From Burkholderia cepacia (GTDB lineage Bacteria; Pseudomonadota; Gammaproteobacteria; Burkholderiales; Burkholderiaceae), in NCBI RefSeq assembly GCF_001718835.1, contig NZ_CP013444.1, positions 186,001 through 250,000 on the forward strand: 64,000 nt of DNA, given 5' to 3'. Shown here in pieces: positions 50,467-58,289 of the stretch. Both the position numbers and the translations under genes were made by a program. The notes beneath the pieces are model-generated. The model worked only from the letters and a program-made list of their open reading frames with translations. It was not told the DNA's origin and made no database searches. How positions within the stretch are numbered: the stretch's first letter is position 1; each line of letters begins with the position of its first letter.

Positions 50467-51438
50467 ATGATCGAAAACGATCTGATTGCCGCGCGCGTGA
50501 TCGCGCGCGAGCGCGTCGCGTGCGACGTGATTTCGCTGCGGCTCGTCAGCGATGCGCCGGATTTCGCGCTGCCGGCGTTCGACGCAGGCGCGCATATCGA
50601 CCTGCATCTGCGCGACGGGCTCACGCGCAAGTACTCGCTGTGCAACGACCCGTTCGAGCGCGGCGTGTACGAGATCGCGATCAAGCGCGAGCCGGCGTCG
50701 CGCGGCGGCTCCGCGCACGTGCACGACGCGATCCGGGTCGGCGACGTGCTGCGGATCGGCGCGCCGCTGAATTACTTTCCGCTCGCGCCGGACGACAGCC
50801 CGGCCGTGCTGCTCGCCGCCGGGATCGGCGTGACGCCGTTGCTCGCGATGGCGCATAGCCTGTTGCGCGCGGGGCGGCCGCTCGCGTTTCACTACTTCGT
50901 GCGTTCGGCCGACGCGGCCGCGTACGGGGCGACGCTCGCGTCGCAACTCGCGGACGTCGCGACGGTGCACACGGGGCTGACGCCCGACGCGACCGGCGAC
51001 GCGATCGCGGCGATCGTCGGCGCGACGGACCCGCGCGCGCATCTGTATTTCTGCGGGCCGGCGCCGTTCATGGCGGCCGTCGATGCGATCGCGCGCCCGG
51101 CGCTCGGCGACGCGCGGCTCCATCACGAGCATTTTTCCGCGCCGGCGGCGGGCGCTGCCGCGGGTGAGGCCGGCGGGTTCGAGATCGAGCTCGCGCGCTC
51201 GCGGCGCACGCTGCGCGTGCCGCCGGAGCAGTCGATCACCGATGTGCTGTACGACCACGGCATCGAGGTCGCCACGTCGTGCGAGGCGGGCGTGTGCGGC
51301 GCATGCCGGACGACCGTGCTCGACGGCGCGCCCGATCATCGGGACGCGTTCCTGAGCGCGGCGGACAAGGCCCGCAACGACTGCATGATGCCGTGCGTGT
51401 CGCGGTGCCGCGGTGAACGGCTGGTGCTGGATCTGTGA
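50467..51438 (+). CDS. Phthalate dioxygenase-type ferredoxin reductase
   Basis: A 323-residue oxygenase reductase. The order is FMN-binding barrel (RKYSLCNDP, YEIAIKREPASRGGSAHVHD), NAD domain (AVLLAAGIGVTPLLAMAHSLL, LYFCGPAPFM) and C-terminal plant-type [2Fe-2S] ferredoxin with Cys-x4-Cys-x2-Cys...Cys in TSCEAGVCGACRTTV and NDCMMPCVSRC. This is the phthalate dioxygenase reductase arrangement, passing electrons from NADH to a Rieske oxygenase. Its partner oxygenase seems to be deleted (see 48944-49048). It starts 23 bases after the transporter, so they are one operon. Confidence 0.92.
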   Translation: MIENDLIAARVIARERVACDVISLRLVSDAPDFALPAFDAGAHIDLHLRDGLTRKYSLCNDPFERGVYEIAIKREPASRGGSAHVHDAIRVGDVLRIGAPLNYFPLAPDDSPAVLLAAGIGVTPLLAMAHSLLRAGRPLAFHYFVRSADAAAYGATLASQLADVATVHTGLTPDATGDAIAAIVGATDPRAHLYFCGPAPFMAAVDAIARPALGDARLHHEHFSAPAAGAAAGEAGGFEIELARSRRTLRVPPEQSITDVLYDHGIEVATSCEAGVCGACRTTVLDGAPDHRDAFLSAADKARNDCMMPCVSRCRGERLVLDL

Positions 51439-51517
51439 GCTGCGATGGGGGGCGGGCTGTCCGGCCCGTCCGTCCGGTTAGACTGACGCTCTCCTGCCCA
51501 ACCCGCCCGCGCGCCCC

Positions 51518-52027
51518 ATGGATCTGACCAGAACGATCGTCATCGGCAATTCCGGCTCGGGAAAGAGCTGGCTGGCGCAACGCATCGCCCGGTCGCAAGC
51601 GGCGACACTCGTGGATCTCGACCTGATTCACTGGCTGCCCGGCGGTTACGACGTGCCGCGCGACCGCGACGACGCGATGCGCGCGGTCAAGCGTGCGGCC
51701 GCGCACGAGCGCTGGGTGATCGAAGGCATCTACGGCTGGCTGGTCGAAGGGATACTCGCGGATGCGACGGCGCTCGTCTGGCTGCGCGTCGATCCGGCCG
51801 ATTGCGTCGCCGCCGTCCGGGAGAGAGGGATTCGGCGCGGCGGCAGCGAAGCGTCGCTGGCCGCGCTGCTGCAATGGGCCGCGACGTATCGAAGCCGTCA
51901 GGGCTCGAGCTCCGATGCCGCACACGAGCGGATTTTCAATGACTTCCGGCGCGATCGCTTATGTCTGTCGAGCCGTGACGAAGTCACGGCGTTCGCGGCA
52001 TCGCTGGCGGGTTCCCGGCAGGCGTGA
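51518..52027 (+). CDS. P-loop adenylate-kinase-like protein
   Basis: A 169-residue P-loop NTPase. IVIGNSGSGKSWLAQRIA is the Walker A loop near residues 8-25. VDLDLIHWLPGGYDVPRD and WVIEGIYGWLVE fit the adenylate kinase/FlaR (topology modulation) group, in which the D.IHW stretch binds the acceptor. The lid region is short. These proteins probably phosphorylate nucleotides or related small molecules, but no substrate has been settled for this branch. The gene appears independent of the flanking genes. Confidence 0.8.
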   Translation: MDLTRTIVIGNSGSGKSWLAQRIARSQAATLVDLDLIHWLPGGYDVPRDRDDAMRAVKRAAAHERWVIEGIYGWLVEGILADATALVWLRVDPADCVAAVRERGIRRGGSEASLAALLQWAATYRSRQGSSSDAAHERIFNDFRRDRLCLSSRDEVTAFAASLAGSRQA

Positions 52028-52069
52028 CGGCCTGCGGACGCCGCCCGCCGCCCGGGATCGACGCGCGCG

Positions 52070-52933
52070 TCATTTTGCGCTGCACGTGACTCCGTAGCGG
52101 ACCAGATTGTTGTTGGCCGGTTCGGGATCGCCGCCGACCGTAATGGTGCGGAGCACACCCGCCGGGCTGCGATAGTTGAATGCGCAATACCCCACGCCGG
52201 TGCCGGAGCAGGCTTCCACTTCGACGATGCCGCGCTTCACCAGCGCCTTGCCGACGCCCAGGCCGTCCGGCGTTTCACGCGGGCGCAGCGGTTTCCACCC
52301 ATGCGATAGCAGGATCTTGCGCGCGACGTCGAGCGGCTTGCCGTAGACATTGGGCACGACTGCGCGGCCGTGGCAGAACGTGTGCTCGGCCGCAACCCGG
52401 GTCAGGCGCAAGCCGCCGTTTTCCTCGCGCAGTTCGCCGATCGGCATGCCCACGCCCGAGCCTTCCCAGATCAGCAACGCGCCGCTTTCCAGCGGCTCGG
52501 CGATGCCGAGGTGCCAATCGGCGGCGCGCGCGGTGTACGCGAGCGCGATCAGGTCCGTCCCGTTGAAGATCGCGACATTTGCGTTGCGCGGAAAACAGAT
52601 GCCGCTCGTGCCGCGCTCGAACCCGCTCGCGAACGTCACGACCTGATAGCGGCCGAGCGATGCCTCGGACGTCACGATCCAGCCGAGTGTCGCGACTTGC
52701 CGGCCGGCGGCGCTCGTCGTTTTCACGGAGTATCCGGAACAGAAATCGTCGAGCGAACCGTTTTCCGGCGAATGCGGCAGCACGCCGAGCGGCACGAGCG
52801 ACGCGCCGGCGATCTCGGACGCCGTATGAACGGGATCGGCCGAAGCCGCGCCGCTCGGCAGCAGCAAAGCAGCGGCGAGGGCGGCAATCCCGGCGAGCCG
52901 ACGAAGCGGATGGGAAGTGAACGAGTCGGACAC
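52070..52933 (-). CDS. Secreted protein with PASTA-like segment, unknown function
   Basis: A 287-residue exported protein. A signal peptide (RRLAGIAALAAALLLPSGAASA) ends near residue 33. The central part (VATLGWIVTSEASLGRYQVVTFASGFERGTSGICFPR) is likely beta-rich. The region AVVPNVYGKPLDVARKILLSHGWKPLRP near 195-225 has the look of a PASTA repeat (P.v.G....A...L...G). Several cysteines in the C-terminal third could form disulfides. I do not recognise a named family. It appears monocistronic and converges with the P-loop gene. Confidence 0.7.
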   Translation of the reverse strand: MSDSFTSHPLRRLAGIAALAAALLLPSGAASADPVHTASEIAGASLVPLGVLPHSPENGSLDDFCSGYSVKTTSAAGRQVATLGWIVTSEASLGRYQVVTFASGFERGTSGICFPRNANVAIFNGTDLIALAYTARAADWHLGIAEPLESGALLIWEGSGVGMPIGELREENGGLRLTRVAAEHTFCHGRAVVPNVYGKPLDVARKILLSHGWKPLRPRETPDGLGVGKALVKRGIVEVEACSGTGVGYCAFNYRSPAGVLRTITVGGDPEPANNNLVRYGVTCSAK

Positions 52934-53018
52934 GCGGACGTTCTCCGATGGAAAGCGATGCTCGTGTGGATGGCCGGCGACTGCCGCGCTTCAACGCGCG
53001 GCAGCCGCGCCTGCGCGC

Positions 53019-53351
53019 TCAGGCCCGCGCGACGACGTCGATGCGCAGCGCTTCGCCGCCGTCGACGATCGCCAGCAGACGATCGACGTTCGGGTGCGCG
53101 CCCGGGCGGTTGCGTGCGTCGGCCGTATGTTCGGCGAACACGGCGAGGCCGTGCTCGGCCGCTTTCGCGTCGAGCGTGCCGAATGCCTGCTGCAGATAGT
53201 TGTACACCGCGAGCGAGCCCTGCTTGCCCGGCTGGTTCTCGATGGTCGCGACCACGTCGCCGTTCGCGCCGGCGAGATCGATGCGCGCGATACCGTCGAT
53301 GGCCGGCAGTTGCGCGAGATTGTCCTTGAATACAGGGGTCGGTTGAATCAC
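53019..53351 (-). CDS. DUF2322-family protein
   Basis: A 110-residue protein of the DUF2322 family. VFKDNLAQLPAIDGIARIDLAGANGDVVATIENQPGKQGSLAVYNYLQQAFG shows the family pattern. GTG 53351 is preferred because GGAG lies nine bases upstream. The slightly longer GTG at 53360 would abut that site. The C-terminal part (AEHGLAVFAEHTADARNRPGAHPNVDRLLAI) is charged and His/Asp-containing. Function of the family is unknown; it is a small cytoplasmic protein with no operon partner. Confidence 0.8.
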   Translation of the reverse strand: MIQPTPVFKDNLAQLPAIDGIARIDLAGANGDVVATIENQPGKQGSLAVYNYLQQAFGTLDAKAAEHGLAVFAEHTADARNRPGAHPNVDRLLAIVDGGEALRIDVVARA

Positions 53352-53396
53352 TGAGAACACTCCGTCGGTTCGGTAAAGGGCATCGCGGGCCGTATC

Positions 53397-54098
53397 TTAT
53401 CCGATCGGCTGCGGCGAGTCGGCGGCCGCTCGCGCGCGGTCGACGTCCGGGCTGCGATACGCGCGCTCCGGAATCTCCGCAAGCCGCGACGCATGCACCT
53501 GACGCGGCTCCAGCCCGTAGAACTTCTGGAAGCTCATGATCAGTGGCGACCATTTGTCCGGATCGATGCGGTCCGCGTGGCCGTCCATCAGCAGGTCGGG
53601 ATGCACGTGCACGCGCTGGATGCGCAACTCGAACACGCAGATGCGCTCACGCCCGTCGGGGGAATCCTCGGCAAGCCCGTGCCGGGCCGCGACGACCGCT
53701 TCCATGTGCACCGGGCATTCGAGCGCGCGCGGCGGCGCGACGGTTTGCGACGCGGTTGCGGTGAGCCCGGCCGTGCCGAACTTGTCGGGTTCGAATACGT
53801 AGCCGCGCGCCGCCTTGGACGCCGGCACCGGGCTGGAACCCGTCGTGCGCGCGATCCGGTCGACCGCGTCCGCCTGCGCCGACGACGGCAGGTTCAGCAC
53901 GCATTCGCCGGTGCGCATCAGGTTGCGGGTGGTCTGCGAGCTGGCGGCGATGCCGATTACGCCGCGCCAGCCGAGCCAGAACGCGGACGAGATCGGCGCG
54001 AGGTTGGGCGTGCCGTTTTCGTTCAGCGTGCTGACCAGCACGACGGGCGTGCCGAAATAGAGGATGTTCGGTTCACAGATGCGATGCGGAGCATTCAT
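53397..54098 (-). CDS. Flavin reductase-like FMN-binding protein
   Basis: A 233-residue protein of the flavin reductase/split-barrel family. ILYFGTPVVLVSTLNENGTPNLAPISSAFWLGWRGVIGIAASSQTTRNLMRTGECVLNLPS is the conserved FMN-binding beta barrel with the Asn-Pro-Ala-Pro type loop, and LECPVHMEA follows. It binds FMN and may reduce flavins or protect against reactive compounds. The C-terminus is longer than in simple flavin reductases, with WSPLIMSFQKFYGLEPRQVHASRLAE. It is adjacent to, but 46 bases away from, the DUF2322 gene on the same strand, so co-transcription is possible. Confidence 0.85.
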   Translation of the reverse strand: MNAPHRICEPNILYFGTPVVLVSTLNENGTPNLAPISSAFWLGWRGVIGIAASSQTTRNLMRTGECVLNLPSSAQADAVDRIARTTGSSPVPASKAARGYVFEPDKFGTAGLTATASQTVAPPRALECPVHMEAVVAARHGLAEDSPDGRERICVFELRIQRVHVHPDLLMDGHADRIDPDKWSPLIMSFQKFYGLEPRQVHASRLAEIPERAYRSPDVDRARAAADSPQPIG

Positions 54099-54176
54099 GG
54101 TCGGGGCCTTCGGGTGACGGGATCAGGCTTCATGCTGATCCGTCCGCCGCCGGCTGACGCTCCGCTTCTTGTGATG

Positions 54177-55988
54177 TCATTCGGCGATCAACTGCTCCAC
54201 CAGCGCGCCGAGTTCGCGCAGGTGGACGGGCTTCGGCAGGAATGCGTCGAAGACAGACTTGTGCGCGTCCAGCCCGGCCGATTCATACGCGCTGACGCCG
54301 AGGATCGCCGCGCGCCGCGTGCCGTCCGCCGGCGTCGCCGCGCGGATCCGCTTCGCGACCTCGACGCCGTTCAGGTCGGGCAGTTCGAGATCCAGCAGCA
54401 CGATGTCGTACCGGTGCTCGGCGAAACGCGCGACGCCTTCGCTGCCGGTGCCGCACAGGTCCGCATGGACGCCCAGCGCCGCCAGCATCGCGCCGAGCGT
54501 TTCGCGCGCGTTGTCGTCATCGTCGACCACCAGCGCGCGCCGGTCGCGGTATGCGGCCGCGTGCGGCGATGCCGGCGCGTCGCCCGCCGGTTCGCCGCTG
54601 TCGGGCACTTCGGCCGGCAGCGTCACGACGAACTCGCTGCCTTCGCCCACCGTGCTGCGCACGTCCACATGTCCGCGCAGCGTCGTCACGATTTCGCGCA
54701 CGACGGCGAGCCCCATCCCGATTCCGTCCACATGCAGCCCGACCGCGTCGTTCGCGCGATAGAACGGCTCGAAGATCTTCGACAGGTGCTGTTTCGCGAT
54801 GCCGGCGCCCGTGTCGCGCACGGCGACTCTCAGCTTCGGGCCGGCGGGCGCGTCCAGCAGCGTCGCGCTCACGTCGATCGTGCCGCCGTTCGTGTACTTG
54901 ACCGAGTTCTCGATCAGGTTCGACAGCACCTGGCGCAGCAGCTTGCGATCGGAGCGCACGGCCAGACCGGGCGGATCGACGTGCTGCGACGCGTGGATGC
55001 GCTTGGCCGAGATCCGCTCGCGAAACGGTTCCATCGCATCGGCCAGCAGGGGCGCGATGCCGACGATTGCCGGTTCGGCGCGGCGCCGGGTGGAGCGCAG
55101 CTTGATGTAGTCGGTGAGCTCCCTCACCAGCGCTTCGAGGGACAGCGCGGAATTCTGCAGCCGCCGGATCGTCTTCAGGTTCGCGTCCGACTGCGGGCGC
55201 GCGAGGAGGATCTCGACCGATCCGCAGATAGCCTGCAGCGGCGTGCGCAACTCATGGCTGACCATCCCGAGGAATGCGTTCTTTGCCTCGATCATTTCGA
55301 ACGCGCGGTCCGATGCCTGCTTCTCCGCGTCGAGCGCTGCGTCCTGCCGTTCGAGCAGGTCGTCACGCGTGCGCATCGTATAGAACAGCAGCAGGAACAG
55401 CGCGCAGAGGATCACGCCAAGCACGATGCCGAGGATCAGGATCGCGCGCTGCTTTTCCTTCAGCTGATGGAACGTGAAGTCGCGCTGCGCCATCTCGATC
55501 GCGCGGAAATAGTTCGCGAGGCCGTTGACCTTCGGCCAGTACGCGTCGACGTCGGCCGCCATGCGCCGCGCATCGCCGCGCGCATCGCGCAGCGCCGGCA
55601 CCTCGCGCTGCAGCCGGGCCATGAATGCGCCGAGCGTCGCGATGTCGTCGCGCGCCTTCGGGATGCGCAGCCAGTATTGAGACACTTCCGACGGCCGCTG
55701 CAGAAAGCCGAACGACACCGACAGGCTGTCGAGCTGCATCTGGACGTGATTGAAGTCGTCGTCCTCGTGCGTCGCGTAGAGGATCAGTTGCCGGTCGAAC
55801 CGCGTATAGACGTTCCGGTATTGCGCGGCGGTCCAGAACACACCTTCGCGCGGCCCTTCGAGTACGCCCTCGTTGACCGAGGTGGCGAGGAGGTCCCACA
55901 GCAGGAACGCCCACGCGGCGAACCCCATGATCCACAGCGAGCCGAGGACCAGGATGATTTTTCTATTTTTCCATCGCCTGGCGGTCAT
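54177..55988 (-). CDS. Hybrid sensor histidine kinase with receiver
   Basis: A 603-residue membrane kinase. Two hydrophobic segments (KIILVLGSLWIMGFAAWAFLL near 9-29, AILILGIVLGVILCALFLLLFYT near 165-187) enclose a periplasmic helical sensor. A coiled coil leads to the phospho-acceptor helix AFLGMVSHELRTPLQAI, then the ATPase domain (NLIENSVKYTNGG, RDTGAGIAKQHLSKIF, GIGMGLAVV). The C-terminal receiver has VVDDDDN and DIVLLDLELPDLNG with phospho-Asp intact and a LPKPV-type Lys. Its ATG 55988 overlaps the stop of the periplasmic protein upstream (ATGA), so they are coupled. It likely signals to the BetR-receiver protein. Confidence 0.92.
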   Translation of the reverse strand: MTARRWKNRKIILVLGSLWIMGFAAWAFLLWDLLATSVNEGVLEGPREGVFWTAAQYRNVYTRFDRQLILYATHEDDDFNHVQMQLDSLSVSFGFLQRPSEVSQYWLRIPKARDDIATLGAFMARLQREVPALRDARGDARRMAADVDAYWPKVNGLANYFRAIEMAQRDFTFHQLKEKQRAILILGIVLGVILCALFLLLFYTMRTRDDLLERQDAALDAEKQASDRAFEMIEAKNAFLGMVSHELRTPLQAICGSVEILLARPQSDANLKTIRRLQNSALSLEALVRELTDYIKLRSTRRRAEPAIVGIAPLLADAMEPFRERISAKRIHASQHVDPPGLAVRSDRKLLRQVLSNLIENSVKYTNGGTIDVSATLLDAPAGPKLRVAVRDTGAGIAKQHLSKIFEPFYRANDAVGLHVDGIGMGLAVVREIVTTLRGHVDVRSTVGEGSEFVVTLPAEVPDSGEPAGDAPASPHAAAYRDRRALVVDDDDNARETLGAMLAALGVHADLCGTGSEGVARFAEHRYDIVLLDLELPDLNGVEVAKRIRAATPADGTRRAAILGVSAYESAGLDAHKSVFDAFLPKPVHLRELGALVEQLIAE

Positions 55989-56485
55989 TTCACCGTCAGG
56001 CCGATGATCTGCCACGCGAACTTCGCTTCGCCGAGCGGCGTCTTCAGTTCGTCGGGATACTGGTCGCGCGGGTACATGATCCACAGCGGGCCGTAGTTGT
56101 CGTTGCCGAGCACCTTGCCGTTCATCGTCCGCGCGAGGATCACGCCGTAGCGATCGGCGTCGGACACGGGAATCGTGAACGTGTACTCGTCGATGCAGCG
56201 GAACTCGATCTGCGTGCCGTGCGCGCCGACGGTCTTCAGGATGTCGGACAGGCGCGGGCCGGTGAAGGTCGCCTTCGGCGTCCAGCTCGTCGACGTGACG
56301 ATCGTGTGCTGGGGCAGCGCCATCAGCGCCTGCTCGGAGAAGACGTACGCGTTTTTCCCGGGCTGATTCGATTTCGCGATGTTGCCGTCGACGGTGAACG
56401 TGAACGGCGCGGCCCACGACGCGGCGGCGGCGCCCAGCAGGCAGGCCAGCAGCAGGCCTTGCAACCAGGTTTTCGGATTTCGCAT
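55985..56485 (-). CDS. Periplasmic sulfite-oxidase-fold (molybdopterin-type) protein in a signalling operon
   Basis: A 166-residue exported protein with signal peptide RNPKTWLQGLLLACLLGAAAASWA. The mature part resembles the core of the oxidoreductase molybdopterin-binding (SUOX) fold: FTVDGNIAKSNQPG, then SEQALMALPQHTIVTSTSW, FTGPRLSDILKTVGAHG, RCIDEYTFTIPVSDADRYGVILARTMNGKVLG and GPLWIMYPRDQ. A Cys is in the FRCIDEY segment. It is much shorter than full sulfite oxidases and has no redox partner gene. Its stop overlaps the start of the hybrid kinase, and the BetR-receiver gene precedes it. I infer a sensory or ligand-binding accessory of the kinase. Confidence 0.78.
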   Translation of the reverse strand: MRNPKTWLQGLLLACLLGAAAASWAAPFTFTVDGNIAKSNQPGKNAYVFSEQALMALPQHTIVTSTSWTPKATFTGPRLSDILKTVGAHGTQIEFRCIDEYTFTIPVSDADRYGVILARTMNGKVLGNDNYGPLWIMYPRDQYPDELKTPLGEAKFAWQIIGLTVK

Positions 56486-56530
56486 GGTTTCCTCTTGCGT
56501 GTTGTCGATGTGCCGTGGGCCCAACCGGGT

Positions 56531-57403
56531 TCAGCCCGCGGGCGCGTTGAACGGCGGGGCGATCTTCAGTTCGCGCGCCACTTCGGCGAACAGGATCGGC
56601 AGGCGCACCGGCTTTTCCTCGCAGCGCGCGTTGTAGTGCGACACGATGTGCGCGATTTCGTCTTCGCTCGCTTCACCGGTCGAGATCTTGCCGGTCAGCA
56701 GGAAGATCGGCGCGCCGCTGTTCTCGCTCGAGCGGATGCCGCGCACGAGTTCGGCGGCGGTCTGGTCGCCGAGCATCCAGTCGAGGATGTAGCCGTCGAA
56801 ATCCTCAACCTCGAGTGCCTTGCGGAACGATGCGCCGTCGAAGTACGGGATCGCGTTCACGCCTTTTTCGATGAAATATTCACATACGGTTTCGGCGACG
56901 TCCTGCGAATCGTCGACCACGGCGATCCGCGCCGCATACACGTTCGGCTGGGTCGAGCGCAGCTCGATCACGTCGACCGGATACGTGCGGCCTTCATGCG
57001 CGTGGTGGCGTTCCATGACGATCCATTCGCCTTGCGACTGGATCGCGACGAAATCCGTTTCGGCGTGGCTGCTGGCCTTGGTCGAGATCGCGGCGCGGCA
57101 GCGAAAGCGCCGCGACTCGATCACGAGCGTCGCGTCGATCATCTCGGCGGCGGCCGCCTGCGTGCCCTTGTCGTCGAGCAGGATCGCGGGCGGCACGCCG
57201 AAATGCGTCGCGATGTCCTGCAATTGCGACAGGTTCCACGGGATCAGGCCCTTCATCTTGCGGGTGATGACGGAGAAGCTGAGGCCGAGCACGTTCGCGA
57301 TCGTCGTGTTGTGACTTCGCGGCGGAATGCCGTTCCGGTTCAGTAGGTCGCGCACCTTGTTGGCGGTGATCAGATCGACGTTGGCCTGCTCGCTGTTGGA
57401 CAT
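56531..57403 (-). CDS. BetR-type DNA-binding domain fused to a response-regulator receiver
   Basis: A 290-residue regulator of unusual order. The N-terminal ITANKVRDLLNRNGIPPRSHNTTIANVLGLSFSVITRKMKG is a BetR-type lambda-repressor-like DNA-binding domain (residues about 8-55). A middle beta domain holds WIVMERHHAHEGRTYPVDVIEL. The C-terminal receiver has RIAVVDDSQD, the phospho-Asp in YILDWMLGD, and the Lys of EEKPVRL. It starts the operon with the periplasmic protein and hybrid kinase (45-base gap), so it is the likely output of the kinase. A 25-bp dyad lies 34 bases upstream of its ATG. Confidence 0.88.
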   Translation of the reverse strand: MSNSEQANVDLITANKVRDLLNRNGIPPRSHNTTIANVLGLSFSVITRKMKGLIPWNLSQLQDIATHFGVPPAILLDDKGTQAAAAEMIDATLVIESRRFRCRAAISTKASSHAETDFVAIQSQGEWIVMERHHAHEGRTYPVDVIELRSTQPNVYAARIAVVDDSQDVAETVCEYFIEKGVNAIPYFDGASFRKALEVEDFDGYILDWMLGDQTAAELVRGIRSSENSGAPIFLLTGKISTGEASEDEIAHIVSHYNARCEEKPVRLPILFAEVARELKIAPPFNAPAG

Positions 57404-57436
57404 CTCGATGGGGTCTCCGGTGGTTTGCGCGTCGAA

Positions 57437-57461
57437 GCATAGCAAAGCTGACGTGCTATGC
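57437..57461. promoter_or_regulatory. Dyad upstream of the BetR-receiver gene
   Basis: Arms GCATAGCA (57437-57444) and TGCTATGC (57454-57461) are exact complements around nine bases. The site lies 34 bases before the regulator's start codon and may be its own operator. Confidence 0.5.
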
Positions 57462-57483
57462 AAACTTCAAAATAAGAATCGGC

Positions 57484-57511
57484 TTGACATGCCGTTTTTC
57501 TTCATTATTAT
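57484..57511 (+). promoter_or_regulatory. Sigma-70-like promoter
   Basis: TTGACA (57484-57489) and TATTAT (57506-57511) are 16 bases apart. It faces the RcsC-like kinase. Downstream, TTTGTCGC at 57532-57539 and GCGACAAA at 57554-57561 form an inverted repeat, and a further GACAAA lies just beyond, a possible repressor site. Confidence 0.5.
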
Positions 57512-57639
57512 TGCTCACCACGTCACCTTTGTTTGTCGCGTCATGTTTGGGGCGCGACAAAGCGTGACAAACGAGTAAAGCAGGGAACCTGAGAGAGCCT
57601 TGGGCCGAGCGCCGGCGCGGTGGATATCCACCGCGCCGG

Positions 57640-57771
57640 CGCCCGACCGGGTGCGCGATAACGAGAAAGACTACAAATGGCGCACGCAATAGCGTGACGT
57701 CTATTACGGCTACTGGTATTCGGGCTATCCGTATCGGCGTCTGGAATCAGACGTACTGGTACGGCTATTGA
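57640..57771 (+). pseudogene. Decayed Tyr/Trp-rich coding remnant
   Basis: One frame reads RVRDNEKDYKWRTQ then a stop, followed by RDVYYGYWYSGYPYR. A one-base shift then gives GVWNQTYWYGY and a stop. The aromatic-rich pattern is unlikely by chance in this GC-rich genome, and a stop plus a frameshift break it, so it appears to be the eroded end of a gene. I cannot name the family. Confidence 0.35.
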
Positions 57772-58289
57772 CCGCATCCGAAAGCAACGGGGGCAGCAGC
57801 GGGGAGACCACCATCGCGCGCCCGTCGCGCATCACGGACCTGCAGCGCAGCTCCGGCGAATACCGTGCGGGCTCGATGCAGCAGAGGGGCCGGTGCGTCG
57901 CGGCCGATTCCTACATGGAGCCGCAGATCGTCATCAGCGATTCGCCGATCGGCAACAGCGCGATCGCGCCGCCGCGTGCGTCAATCGCATCCGGCCGAAA
58001 GGCGAGGGTTCGCCGGAACGGCGCGCAGGCGCGACCCACGCATTCATCTCGAGCAATCGGCTCTCCGCCGACACGCGCCGATGCCGGACGCGTCCGATTC
58101 ATTTAGTTCAAGTTCAAAAATACATCCAAAATATATTTGACAAGTACTAATCCATTCGTTCTGCACTGATTTTCAGGAATTCGTTTGGCATGATCGGCCC
58201 ACTTCCATTTTTTTCGGCCGCATTTTTGCGAGACGCCGGGGGCCGGATGCGATCGCATTTCGGCGCCCGGAGCGTCGTCGTGCCGCGTC

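Larger units (their letters stand above)
57404..58289. other. Long region between two signalling loci, with decayed coding traces
   Basis: These 886 bases contain no complete gene with normal codon bias. They contain the dyad operator at 57437-57461, a plausible plus-strand promoter at 57484-57511, a repeated TTTGTC/GACAAA element at 57532-57571 and decayed Tyr-rich coding remnants at 57640-57771. A 112-codon frame at 57768-58106 has no family similarity I can see. The final 180 bases are AT-richer and hold the leader of the downstream kinase. Confidence 0.5.

Noticed and set aside
53493..56096. An 867-codon plus-strand open frame across the flavin reductase and hybrid kinase
   Set aside because: It runs antisense to two well-supported genes and has no recognisable domain; its composition is typical of an antisense shadow.
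57768..58106. A 112-codon frame between the signalling loci
   Set aside because: There is no ribosome site or family similarity, and composition shifts along its length; it overlaps decayed sequence.
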